Shown piece by piece: positions 9,158-16,614 of a stretch of 64,000 nucleotides of DNA; positions within the stretch are counted from its first letter, which is position 1; each line of letters opens with the position of its first letter. Source of the stretch: Nocardioides turkmenicus (lineage in GTDB: Bacteria; Actinomycetota; Actinomycetes; Propionibacteriales; Nocardioidaceae); NCBI RefSeq assembly GCF_011045035.1, contig NZ_JAALAA010000007.1, forward strand, positions 62,001 through 126,000, given 5' to 3'. A program made the position numbers and the translations under genes. The notes under the pieces were generated by a model. That model was not told where the DNA came from and made no database searches. It saw nothing but the letters and a program-made list of their open reading frames with translations.

Positions 9158-10096
9158 GTGCCGCAGCCGATCCGCACCATCGCCGTCGTGGTGGTGACCT
9201 ATAACAGCGCTCACCTGCTCGCCGATCTCGTCGGCTCCCTGCCGGGTGGGCTCACCGGTCTCGGGTGGCGGCTGGTGATCGCCGACAACGCCTCGGCCGA
9301 CGACACCGTGACCGTCGCCCGTCGCCTCGCCCCGCAGGCCACGGTCGTCGAGACCGGGCGCAACGGCGGCTACGCCGCCGGGATCAACGCCGGCGTCGCC
9401 GCCGCGTTCGCCGGGGACCGCGATCTCGATGCGGTGCTGGTGCTCAATCCGGACGTACGTCTCGAGCCGGGCTGCGCCGCGGCGCTGGCACGCGAGATCG
9501 GGCCCGGTGTCGGTGTCGCCGTTCCGCACCTGGTCGACGCCGAGGGCCGGCTGATCGAGTCGATGCGCGGTGCGCCGAACCTGGTCAGGGCCTTCGCCGA
9601 CGCCGTCGTGGGCGCCAACCGCGCCGGACGCGTGCGTTGGGCCGGGGAGATCGTGGCGTCGCCGGCCGAGTACGAACGAGCCCAGGACACCGACTGGGCC
9701 GAGGGCTCCACGCAGCTGATCAGCGCCGCCTGCTGGCGCGCGTGCGGACCGTGGGACGAGTCCTACTTCCTCTACTCCGAGGAGACCGAGTTCCACCTGC
9801 GCGCCCGCGACCGGGGCTTCCGGGTGCGGTACGTCCCCGCCGCCCGCGCCGTGCACCTCGGCGGCGAGTCCACCACCTCGCCCGGGCTGTGGGCGCTGCT
9901 GGTCGCCAACCGGGTGCGGCTCTTCACGGCCCGTCGCGGGCGGGTCCAGGGGGCGGCGTACTGGCTGATGGTGCTGGCCCGCGAGTGCAGCCGGGCGCTG
10001 CTGGGGAAGCGGACCTCGCGACGAGCGGTCCGCACGCTGGTCAGCCGCCGGCGGATGAGCGCCCCGCGCGGACCCGAGTGGGTGGCGAGCGCATGA
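9158..10096 (+). CDS. Family 2 glycosyltransferase
   Basis: This 312-residue protein opens with the GT2 nucleotide-binding beta-strand (TIAVVVVTYNSAHLL) and shows the DxD-equivalent in VLVLNPDVRL. A later ED-type motif, YFLYSEETEFHLR, resembles rhamnosyltransferase-like inverting enzymes. It adds a sugar to the growing repeat unit on the cytoplasmic face. The GTG at 9158 gives the shortest leader before the first beta-strand. The following GNAT gene overlaps by four bases (ATGA), so 9158-12439 reads as one operon of GT2, GNAT, decarboxylase and acyl carrier protein. Sugar donor and linkage are unknown. Confidence 0.85.
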   Translation: MPQPIRTIAVVVVTYNSAHLLADLVGSLPGGLTGLGWRLVIADNASADDTVTVARRLAPQATVVETGRNGGYAAGINAGVAAAFAGDRDLDAVLVLNPDVRLEPGCAAALAREIGPGVGVAVPHLVDAEGRLIESMRGAPNLVRAFADAVVGANRAGRVRWAGEIVASPAEYERAQDTDWAEGSTQLISAACWRACGPWDESYFLYSEETEFHLRARDRGFRVRYVPAARAVHLGGESTTSPGLWALLVANRVRLFTARRGRVQGAAYWLMVLARECSRALLGKRTSRRAVRTLVSRRRMSAPRGPEWVASA

Positions 10097-10944
10097 AGGC
10101 GGTGCTCGCTCCGATCACGGCCGAGGATCTCCCGGCCGTCTCGTCGTTCCTGCACGAGCAGCTGAACCCGCGGGTGCGGGAGCTGGAGTGGACCCAGGCG
10201 CTGCGGGTGCCGTGGGACGTGCCCCAGCCCAACCACGGCTTCTTCCTCACCTCGGAGAAGCAGGTCGTCGGGGCCTACCTCGCCTACTACTCCGAGCGGA
10301 CGGTCGGCGACGAGACGCTTCAGATCTGCAACCTGGGCGCCTGGTGCGTGCTCGACAGCCACCGGCATCAGGGGCTGCGGCTGCTGACCACGCTGCTCAA
10401 GCAGCCCGGCTACGAGTTCACCGACTTCTCGCCCTCGGGCAACGTGGTCGCGCTCAACCGGAAGCTCAAGTTCACCGACCTCGACACCACGACCTCGCTG
10501 GTGCCGGCGGTGGCGCTGCCGGGGCGCGGGGTGCGGGTGAGCAGTCGTCCCGACGTGCTCGACTCGGTGCTGCAGGGCGAGGAGCGGGACCTCTACGCGG
10601 ACCATCGCGCCGCCGCCGCGGCCCGGCACGTGGTGCTGAGCACCGGCTCCGAGCACTGCTACGTCGTGGCCCGCAAGGACACCCGCAAGGGCGTACGTGC
10701 CTTCGCTTCGGTCCTCTACGCCAGCAACCCCGGGCTGCTCCGCCGGCACGCGCCGCGGCTGGCCTGGCACCTGCTGAGGCAGCACGGTGCCGCAGCGACC
10801 CTGATCGAGCACCGGGTGGCGGACGGTGCGCCGGCCGGAGGCCACCGACTGTCGCGGTCGCGGCCGAAGATGCTGCGCAGCGACGCCCTCGACCCGGCCC
10901 GGGTCGACTACCTGTACAGCGAGCTGACATGTCTGGAGTGGTGA
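10093..10944 (+). CDS. GNAT-like acyltransferase in the carrier-protein module
   Basis: This 283-residue protein resembles the GNAT fold, with an N-terminal MKAVLAPITAEDLPAV strand-helix start and a central DSHRHQGLRLLTTLLKQ segment where the acetyl-CoA pyrophosphate loop (R/Q-x-x-G-x-G/A) would fall. The loop reads RHQGLR, so canonical acetyl-CoA binding is uncertain. A C-terminal half of about 130 residues is not recognised. Tight coupling to the decarboxylase and carrier-protein genes suggests it moves the carrier-bound acyl group onto an amine of the sugar precursor; this is inference. Start and stop overlaps with both neighbours support the chosen ATG. Confidence 0.6.
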   Translation: MKAVLAPITAEDLPAVSSFLHEQLNPRVRELEWTQALRVPWDVPQPNHGFFLTSEKQVVGAYLAYYSERTVGDETLQICNLGAWCVLDSHRHQGLRLLTTLLKQPGYEFTDFSPSGNVVALNRKLKFTDLDTTTSLVPAVALPGRGVRVSSRPDVLDSVLQGEERDLYADHRAAAAARHVVLSTGSEHCYVVARKDTRKGVRAFASVLYASNPGLLRRHAPRLAWHLLRQHGAAATLIEHRVADGAPAGGHRLSRSRPKMLRSDALDPARVDYLYSELTCLEW

Positions 10945-12137
10945 TGACCGACGCCGATGGACCGGCTGTAGGGGGCGTACCGGTGCGGCTGCTGGCGGAG
11001 CGGGTCGGCTCGACGCCGTTCTTCGCCTACGACCGGGACGCGATCGACGCCCGGGTGGCGTCGCTCCGGGCCGCTCTTCCCGACGATGTGCACCTGAGCT
11101 ATGCGGTCAAGGCCAACCCGATGCCTGCCGTGGTGCAGCACCTGGCCCGGAGGCTCGACGCGCTCGACGTCGCCTCGGGGGCCGAGATGCGGGTGGCGCT
11201 CGACACCGGGATCGATCCAGGGTCGGTGAGCTTCGCGGGGCCCGGGAAGTCGGTCGCCGAGCTTACGTCGGCGGTGGCGGCGGGCGTCCTCGTCGAGATC
11301 GAGTCGCCGCTGGAGGCCGACCGTCTGGTCGAGGCCGCCGAGCGGCTCGGGCTTCGGCCGCGGGTCGCGGTTCGGGTCAACCCGGACTTCGAGGTCAAGG
11401 GCTCCGGGATGCGGATGGGCGGCGGCGCCCAGCAGTTCGGCGTCGACGCCGAGACGGTGCCGCTGCTGCTCAAGACGCTGCACGACCGCGACGTCGAGGT
11501 GGCCGGCTTCCACGTCTTCTCCGGCTCCCAGAACCTGCACGCCTCGATCCTGGCGGAGGCGCAGGAGCGCACGGTCGACCTCGTGCTGCGGCTCTCCGGC
11601 GACCTGCCGGAGCCGATGGCCTACCTCAACATCGGCGGCGGCTTCGGGATCCCGTACTACACCCAGGATCGGCCCCTCGACCTCGACCTCGTCGGTTCCC
11701 GGCTCGAGGAGCTGCTGGCCACCCGCGTACGTCCCGCGCTGCCGTCCGCGCAGGTCGTGATCGAGCTCGGCCGCTATTTCGTCGGCGAGGCCGGGGTGTA
11801 TGTGACCCGGGTCGTCGACCGCAAGATCTCCCGCGGCACGACCTTCCTCGTCGTCGACGGCGGCATGCACCACCAGCTCGCCGCCTCCGGCAACTTCGGC
11901 CAGGTGATCCGCCGCAACTACCCGATCTCGGTCGCGGCAGCCCATGAGGCCGCGGAGGAGACCGTCCAGGTCGTCGGCTGCCTGTGCACGCCCCTGGACC
12001 TGCTCGGCGACAAGGTGAGCCTGCCGCGGGCCGAGGTGGGCGACCTGGTCGTGGTCCACCAGGCCGGCGCGTACGGCCTCACCGCCAGCCCCACCGCCTT
12101 CCTGAGCCACCCGGCGCCGCTCGAAGTGCTCGTCTGA
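10944..12137 (+). CDS. PLP-dependent decarboxylase (exosortase-A-associated / Orn-DAP type)
   Basis: This 397-residue enzyme is a fold-III PLP decarboxylase of the DAP/ornithine type. The Schiff-base lysine is K56 in YAVKANPMP, the phosphate-binding glycine loop is in NIGGGFGIPY, and the usual EPGR motif is ELGR here. It most resembles the decarboxylase that pairs with an AMP ligase in exosortase-A systems (TIGR03099). The ATG at 10944 shares a base with the GNAT stop (TGATG) and has GGAG seven bases upstream, so it is preferred over the ATG at 10929. It may decarboxylate a carrier-bound or free amino acid for glycan decoration; the substrate is not known. Confidence 0.8.
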   Translation: MTDADGPAVGGVPVRLLAERVGSTPFFAYDRDAIDARVASLRAALPDDVHLSYAVKANPMPAVVQHLARRLDALDVASGAEMRVALDTGIDPGSVSFAGPGKSVAELTSAVAAGVLVEIESPLEADRLVEAAERLGLRPRVAVRVNPDFEVKGSGMRMGGGAQQFGVDAETVPLLLKTLHDRDVEVAGFHVFSGSQNLHASILAEAQERTVDLVLRLSGDLPEPMAYLNIGGGFGIPYYTQDRPLDLDLVGSRLEELLATRVRPALPSAQVVIELGRYFVGEAGVYVTRVVDRKISRGTTFLVVDGGMHHQLAASGNFGQVIRRNYPISVAAAHEAAEETVQVVGCLCTPLDLLGDKVSLPRAEVGDLVVVHQAGAYGLTASPTAFLSHPAPLEVLV

Positions 12138-12172
12138 CGTCCCGTGAACCCGAACCCAAGGAGTCCCCGCTC

Positions 12173-12439
12173 ATGACCATCGACACCACCGACGCGACCC
12201 TCGACCGGGTCGGCGAGGCGATCACCGACGTGATCGGCCCCGACCACAGCGCCGGCACGCTGACCGCCGACACGCTGCTCTTCGGCTCCCTGCCCGAGCT
12301 CGACTCGCTCGCCCTGGTCGAGCTGATCACCGTCCTCGAGGACCGCTTCGGCTTCGAGATGGACGAAGACGACATCAACGCCGAGGTGTTCGAGTCCGTC
12401 GGGTCACTGGCCGAGTATGTGCGGGGGCAGCTCCGCTAA
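12173..12439 (+). CDS. Acyl carrier protein
   Basis: This 88-residue acidic protein has the phosphopantetheine attachment motif LDSLALVELI, with Ser45 as the attachment site, and the four-helix ACP length. It has a clear ribosome-binding site (AAGGAG) ten bases before the ATG. It is the last gene of the GT2-GNAT-decarboxylase-ACP operon and probably carries the acyl or aminoacyl group activated by one of the two AMP ligases. No ketosynthase or fatty-acid gene is nearby, so a role in fatty-acid synthesis is unlikely. The intergenic palindromic element begins immediately after its stop. Confidence 0.85.
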   Translation: MTIDTTDATLDRVGEAITDVIGPDHSAGTLTADTLLFGSLPELDSLALVELITVLEDRFGFEMDEDDINAEVFESVGSLAEYVRGQLR

Positions 12440-12440
12440 C

Positions 12441-12562
12441 CGCTGGTCGAGCCGCCGGAGCCGCGAGGCGGAGGCGTGTCGAGACCAACACGGTCTATTC
12501 GAGCGCAGAGGGGACTGTGTTGGTCTCGACACGCTCGCTGGTGCTCGCGGCTCGACCAGCGA
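12441..12562. repeat. Palindromic intergenic element, copy 1
   Basis: A 122-bp element with nested inverted repeats. The outer arms are CGCTGGTCGAGCCG and its exact complement at the two ends. The inner arms, GTGTCGAGACCAACAC (12476-12491) and GTGTTGGTCTCGACAC (12517-12532), are perfect over 16 bases. A second copy with the same inner arms is at 63834-63960. It holds no gene of its own but overlaps the 3' end of the minus-strand ligase gene. It may act as a bidirectional terminator or be a non-autonomous mobile repeat. Confidence 0.8.
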
Positions 12563-13922
12563 GGAGCTGAGCCGCCGCCTGGTCGATCTTGCCGTTGCCG
12601 AGGCGGGGGAGCTGGGCGACGGGAAGGAGTACGTCGGGCACCGAGTCCGGCCGCAGCACCGTCGCCAGGCGGCGGCGGAGATCGTCGATGACAGGACGAC
12701 CCTCGACGAGGCTGACCAGGTCGCCCGCGGGAGTGGCGGCGGTGAACGTGACCACGCCGAAGGCCTGCTTCACCTCGGCATCGAGGGCGTCCAGGTCGAC
12801 GAAGCTCGCGCTGCGCTTGACCCGGCGGCCCGCGCGACCCAGGCAGAAGAGCTCCTCGCCGCGCCGGGCGCCGAGGTCTCCGGTGAGCACCCGCTCCGCC
12901 CCGTCCCAGCGCGGAAACTGCCCGCTCGGGGAACCGAACAGATAGCCCCCAGGCAGATGGGGCGACCCGATGGCGAGCATGTCACCTGCCCCCACCAGCG
13001 ATGTACGCCACGCCCCGACCTCCCCGCGCCCGATGCCGACCGCACCGTGGACCGTCGCCAGCTCGTCACCGGCGTCGAACCGGGCGGCGCTGGCGAACCC
13101 GATCGTCTCGCTGGTGCCGTACGTGTTGACGACGGTCGGGACCCCGAGGTCGAAGACGCGCCGGGCGTCGGCGGCGGAGAGCCGGTCGCCGCCGGAGCCC
13201 CACACCCGCAGGCTCCGCGGAGCGGCGTCGACCCGCTCGGCGGCCGCCAGGTCGATGAACCGCGGAGCCAGCCGCAGGTGGGTCGCCCCGACGCGGGAGC
13301 AGAACCCGAGCGGTCGGAGCCGGTCCCCAAGAGACGAGGACACCTGGACCGATGCTCCGGCGGCCAGGGCGACCAGCAGGTTGGTCATCGCCAGGTCGTA
13401 GGAGAGATGCGAGACCTCGGCCCACACCGAGGCGTCGTCCAGGGAGAGCGCGGACGCGCCGTGCGGGACGAACGCGTCGATCCCGGCCCAGGCCGACAGC
13501 ACCCCCTTGGGGCCACCGCCGGTGGAGCCCGAGGACATCGCGACGTACCCGGCCCCCATGCCCTCCCGCGCCGACGCTGAGGACGCGACCGCCCGGATCC
13601 CCGACCTGTCGAGCACGACGTCGGGATGCAGCGCCTGGACGAGAGCCCGGCGGTGATCCTCGGCCGCCGACGGGTCCACGAAGCAGACCGAGAGGTCACC
13701 GACGATCGCGGCCACCAGCGCGACGACCGCGTCGGTGGAGAGCGGCAGCGACATCGCGACCAGCGGCCGGGGCACACCCGCCGCCGCGACGAGCGCGAGG
13801 CGCAGCTCCTCGGCCGCCTCGACCAGCGCGTCCGGGCCGACCGAGGTGCGTCGATCGGCGATCACGGACCCCGACAGAGGTCGGGTGCGTGCGGAGAGGA
13901 TGCGCTCGGCCAGCGGGTTCAC
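12495..13922 (-). CDS. Second AMP-forming ligase of the carrier-protein module
   Basis: This 475-residue ANL-family enzyme is shorter and more diverged than the ligase at 6795. It keeps the ATP-binding A3 motif SSGSTGGGPKG (residues 130-140), an A5-like NTYGTSETIG, the A7-like TGD, and the catalytic lysine K445 in NGKID. It converges on the acyl carrier protein gene, which suggests that it charges that carrier. The last 21 residues (about 455-475, ending SERVETNTVPSALE) are encoded by the palindromic repeat at 12441-12562, so the natural C-terminus was probably extended when the element arrived. Its exact substrate is unknown. Confidence 0.75.
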   Translation of the reverse strand: MNPLAERILSARTRPLSGSVIADRRTSVGPDALVEAAEELRLALVAAAGVPRPLVAMSLPLSTDAVVALVAAIVGDLSVCFVDPSAAEDHRRALVQALHPDVVLDRSGIRAVASSASAREGMGAGYVAMSSGSTGGGPKGVLSAWAGIDAFVPHGASALSLDDASVWAEVSHLSYDLAMTNLLVALAAGASVQVSSSLGDRLRPLGFCSRVGATHLRLAPRFIDLAAAERVDAAPRSLRVWGSGGDRLSAADARRVFDLGVPTVVNTYGTSETIGFASAARFDAGDELATVHGAVGIGRGEVGAWRTSLVGAGDMLAIGSPHLPGGYLFGSPSGQFPRWDGAERVLTGDLGARRGEELFCLGRAGRRVKRSASFVDLDALDAEVKQAFGVVTFTAATPAGDLVSLVEGRPVIDDLRRRLATVLRPDSVPDVLLPVAQLPRLGNGKIDQAAAQLLAGRAASTSERVETNTVPSALE

Positions 13923-13975
13923 AGCAGGCGACGCTAGGAGCCGCCGGACGCCGCGGCACCCGCCTCACCGTTCAC

Positions 13976-13997
13976 GATCCCCGGATTCGGGGATATG
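13976..13997. promoter_or_regulatory. EPS-locus dyad, site 4
   Basis: Perfect seven-base arms, ATCCCCG-GATT-CGGGGAT, lie in the divergent region between the second AMP ligase (start 13922) and the GT4 gene. A possible -10 hexamer, TATGGT (14045-14050), lies 48 bases downstream. This is one of the two most symmetrical copies of the dyad. Confidence 0.55.
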
Positions 13998-14045
13998 GCG
14001 GGTGTCCCCGGTGAGCGTGTCGCCGCGCTCCTCAACGCTGCTCGT

Positions 14046-15374
14046 ATGGTCGACGCAGCCCAGCAGAGAAACGGCGTGGCAAGGACGCACGTGCTGATCA
14101 TCGTTCAGAACCTTCCCGTGCCGCTGGACCGACGGGTCTGGCTGGAGTGCCAGGCTCTGGTCGCGCGGGGCTACGAGGTCAGCGTGATCTGCCCGAAGGG
14201 CCCCGGCGACCCGGGACGTCAGCAGATCGGCGGCGTACGCATCTACAAGTACCGGCCCGCACCGCAGGCCCGCGGTGTGCTCGGCTACCTGCTCGAGTTC
14301 GTCTACTGCTGGATCCGCACGGCCCTGCTGGCCACCAAGGTCTGGCGCGACCGCCCCTTCGCGATCATCCAGGCCTGCAACCCGCCCGACACCTACTGGC
14401 TCCTGGCCCGCATCTGGAAGCGTCGCGGTGTCCGGTTCGTCTTCGACCAGCACGACCTCAACCCCGAGCTCTTCCTCTCCCGGTTCGGCACCCCGACGTC
14501 CCCGTCCGGCCGCGCCCAGCTGGCCGGGCTGCGCTGGCTCGAGAAGCAGACGTACGCCACCGCCGACCGGGTCATCTCGACCAACGAGTCCTACCGGAAG
14601 GTCGCGATCACCCGCGGCGGGATGGATCCCGCCGCCGTGACCGTGGTCCGCAGCGGACCGGACACCTCCGTGATGCGCCCGGTACGTCCCCAGGACCCCG
14701 CGCCCCAGGGCCGCCGGCACACCCTGGCCTACCTCGGGATCATGGGTCCCCAGGACGGTGTCGACACCGTGCTGGAGGTGATGGACGAGCTCGTCCACCG
14801 GCGCGGCCGCACCGACGTCGACGCCGTGCTGATGGGCTTCGGCGACTGCCTGGAGGACCTCAAGCGTCGCTGCACCGAGCTGGGCCTCGACGACGTGGTC
14901 ACCTTCACCGGCCGGGCCGGCTCCGCGCTGATCGCCCAGCACCTCAGCGCCGCCACCATCGGCCTGTGCCCCGACCTGAAGACGCCGCTCAACGACGTCT
15001 CGACGATGAACAAGACGATGGAGTACATGGCCTACGCGCTGCCGTCGGTCTCCTTCGACCTGGTCGAGACCCGGGTCTCCGCCGAGGACGCCGCGCTCTT
15101 CGTCCCGTCGGGGGACGTGGCCGCGTTCACCGACGCGGTCGAGTCGCTGCTGGACGACCCCGAGCTCCGGGTCGAGCTGGCGTTGCGGGCACGGGAACGC
15201 GCGGCGAAGGTGCTCGACTGGGGACCGCAGTCGGCGGCGTACGTGCAGGTCTACGACTCGATGTGTGCGATCGAGGAGACACGGGCGGCGATCGAGGGGT
15301 TCGAGTACGTCGACCTGGACGACCCGGACGCGCTGCGGCAGTTCGTACTCACCCGCGGACCTGCGGTGACGTAA
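14046..15374 (+). CDS. Family 4 glycosyltransferase
   Basis: This 442-residue GT4 enzyme starts its first Rossmann fold with THVLIIVQNLPVPLDRRVWLE, a form common in WbuB-like transferases of exopolysaccharide loci. A VFDQHDLNPE segment and a C-terminal donor-binding region with TMNKTMEYMAYALPSV are also present. It is a retaining, nucleotide-sugar-dependent cytoplasmic enzyme. The start is uncertain: ATG 14046 has no ribosome-binding site and lies inside a possible -10 box, while GTG 14076 begins directly at the conserved strand and may be the true start. It is transcribed with or just ahead of the DUF1972-type transferase. Confidence 0.85.
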   Translation: MVDAAQQRNGVARTHVLIIVQNLPVPLDRRVWLECQALVARGYEVSVICPKGPGDPGRQQIGGVRIYKYRPAPQARGVLGYLLEFVYCWIRTALLATKVWRDRPFAIIQACNPPDTYWLLARIWKRRGVRFVFDQHDLNPELFLSRFGTPTSPSGRAQLAGLRWLEKQTYATADRVISTNESYRKVAITRGGMDPAAVTVVRSGPDTSVMRPVRPQDPAPQGRRHTLAYLGIMGPQDGVDTVLEVMDELVHRRGRTDVDAVLMGFGDCLEDLKRRCTELGLDDVVTFTGRAGSALIAQHLSAATIGLCPDLKTPLNDVSTMNKTMEYMAYALPSVSFDLVETRVSAEDAALFVPSGDVAAFTDAVESLLDDPELRVELALRARERAAKVLDWGPQSAAYVQVYDSMCAIEETRAAIEGFEYVDLDDPDALRQFVLTRGPAVT

Positions 15375-15391
15375 CCGATTTGGGGTATATG
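15372..15391. promoter_or_regulatory. EPS-locus dyad, site 5
   Basis: TAACCGATTTGGGGTATATG starts at the stop of the GT4 gene and lies 101 bases before the GTG at 15493. The G arm matches the family well and the C arm less so. It suggests that the DUF1972-type gene has its own regulated promoter. Confidence 0.45.
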
Positions 15392-15464
15392 ACCCGGACT
15401 TCGGGACCGCTGTCCGCGCGGATCCTCTTGGATGGCTCCTTGTGCTGAAAATAGGGGCCATCGG

Positions 15465-15482
15465 CTCCTAGCAAACTAGGAG
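15465..15482 (+). promoter_or_regulatory. Hairpin that covers the ribosome-binding site of the 15493 gene
   Basis: The perfect inverted repeat CTCCTAG-CAAA-CTAGGAG has its right arm overlapping AGGAG (15478-15482), the only plausible Shine-Dalgarno sequence for the GTG at 15493. In mRNA the left arm CUCCU would pair exactly with the ribosome-binding site. This looks like a translational switch or thermosensor-like hairpin; the control itself is inferred. Confidence 0.45.
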
Positions 15483-15492
15483 TCAACCCCAC

Positions 15493-16608
15493 GTGACCCC
15501 CACTGTACGGATGCTCGGGACCCGTGGTGTGCCCGCTGCCCACGGCGGCTTCGAGACCGCGGTGGAGAACATCGGACTCGACCTGGTCGACCGCGGCTGG
15601 CGGGTGGTCGTCTACTGCCAGGACGACGAGCCGCACGCGGACCTGCGCATCGACTCGTGGAAGGGCATCGAACGGGTCCACGTGCCGGCCCGTCACGACG
15701 GTCCGCGCGGGACGATCGAGTTCGACGTCGGCGCGGTGCGGCATGCCGCCCGGGAGGCCGCTCAGGACGGCAGCGTCTGCGTGACGTTCGGCTACAACAC
15801 CGGCGCGCTCAACTCGGTGCTGCGCTCCCGCCGCATCCCCAACATCATCAACATGGACGGCATCGAGTGGAAGCGGGCCCGATGGTCGGGCCCCGAGAAG
15901 GCCTTCTTGTGGACCCAGGAGCGGGCCGCCTGCTGGCTGGGTGACCACCTCATCGCCGACCACCCCGAGATCGCCCGCCACCTGGCGACGCGGGTGCCGG
16001 CCGAGAAGATCACCACGATCGCCTACGGCGCCCCGAGCGTCGTCGACGCGCCCGAGTGGGCGGTGCTCGACCACGGGCTGGAGCCGGGCGCCTACCTCAC
16101 CCTGATCGCCCGCCCGGTGCCGGAGAACAGCATCCTGGAGGTCGTCCGCGCCTTCTCCAGCCGCCGCTGGGGCCGGCGGCTCGTGGTCCTGGGCGACTAC
16201 GACCCGGCCGACGACTACCAGCGCGCGGTCCTCGAGGCGGCGAGCGACGAGGTCGTCTTCCTCGGCGCGATCTACGACACCGACATCGTCTCGGCCCTGC
16301 GCTTCCACTCGGTGGCGTACGTCCACGGGCACCAGGTCGGCGGCACCAACCCCTCCCTGGTCGAGGCGCTGGGCTGCGGCAACGCCGTGATCGCCCACGA
16401 CAACCGCTACAACCGCTGGGTCGCCGACGGCGCGGCGCTCTACTTCTCCGACGAGGCCGGGGTCGTCACCGCGCTGGAGCGGGTCCTGTCCGAGCCGGAG
16501 CTCACCGCGTCGCTGTCCGCGGCCGCCCGCGCCCGGCATGCCGCAGAGTTCACCTGGAGCCGGATCACCGACCAGTACGAGGCGCTCATCCGCGCCCACC
16601 TGCGCTGA
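15493..16608 (+). CDS. DUF1972-type glycosyltransferase (GT4 superfamily)
   Basis: This 371-residue protein begins MTPTVRMLGTRGVPAAHGGF, the hallmark N-terminus of the DUF1972 rhamnosyltransferase-like family (usually RGIPARYGGFET). It continues with the VTFGYNTGAL and IINMDGIEWKR segments and a C-terminal donor site with VHGHQVGGTNPSLVEALGCG. It adds a sugar to the lipid-linked repeat unit in the cytoplasm. Translation starts at GTG, with its ribosome-binding site inside a hairpin (15465-15482). It is the last gene before the MFS transporter on the other strand. The donor sugar cannot be told from the sequence. Confidence 0.85.
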   Translation: MTPTVRMLGTRGVPAAHGGFETAVENIGLDLVDRGWRVVVYCQDDEPHADLRIDSWKGIERVHVPARHDGPRGTIEFDVGAVRHAAREAAQDGSVCVTFGYNTGALNSVLRSRRIPNIINMDGIEWKRARWSGPEKAFLWTQERAACWLGDHLIADHPEIARHLATRVPAEKITTIAYGAPSVVDAPEWAVLDHGLEPGAYLTLIARPVPENSILEVVRAFSSRRWGRRLVVLGDYDPADDYQRAVLEAASDEVVFLGAIYDTDIVSALRFHSVAYVHGHQVGGTNPSLVEALGCGNAVIAHDNRYNRWVADGAALYFSDEAGVVTALERVLSEPELTASLSAAARARHAAEFTWSRITDQYEALIRAHLR

Positions 16609-16614
16609 CGTTCT

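Noticed and set aside
13976..13997. The dyad sites read as transcription terminators
   Set aside because: The arms are only 5-7 bases, no T-run follows, and most copies lie upstream of starts in divergent regions where no transcript needs to end.
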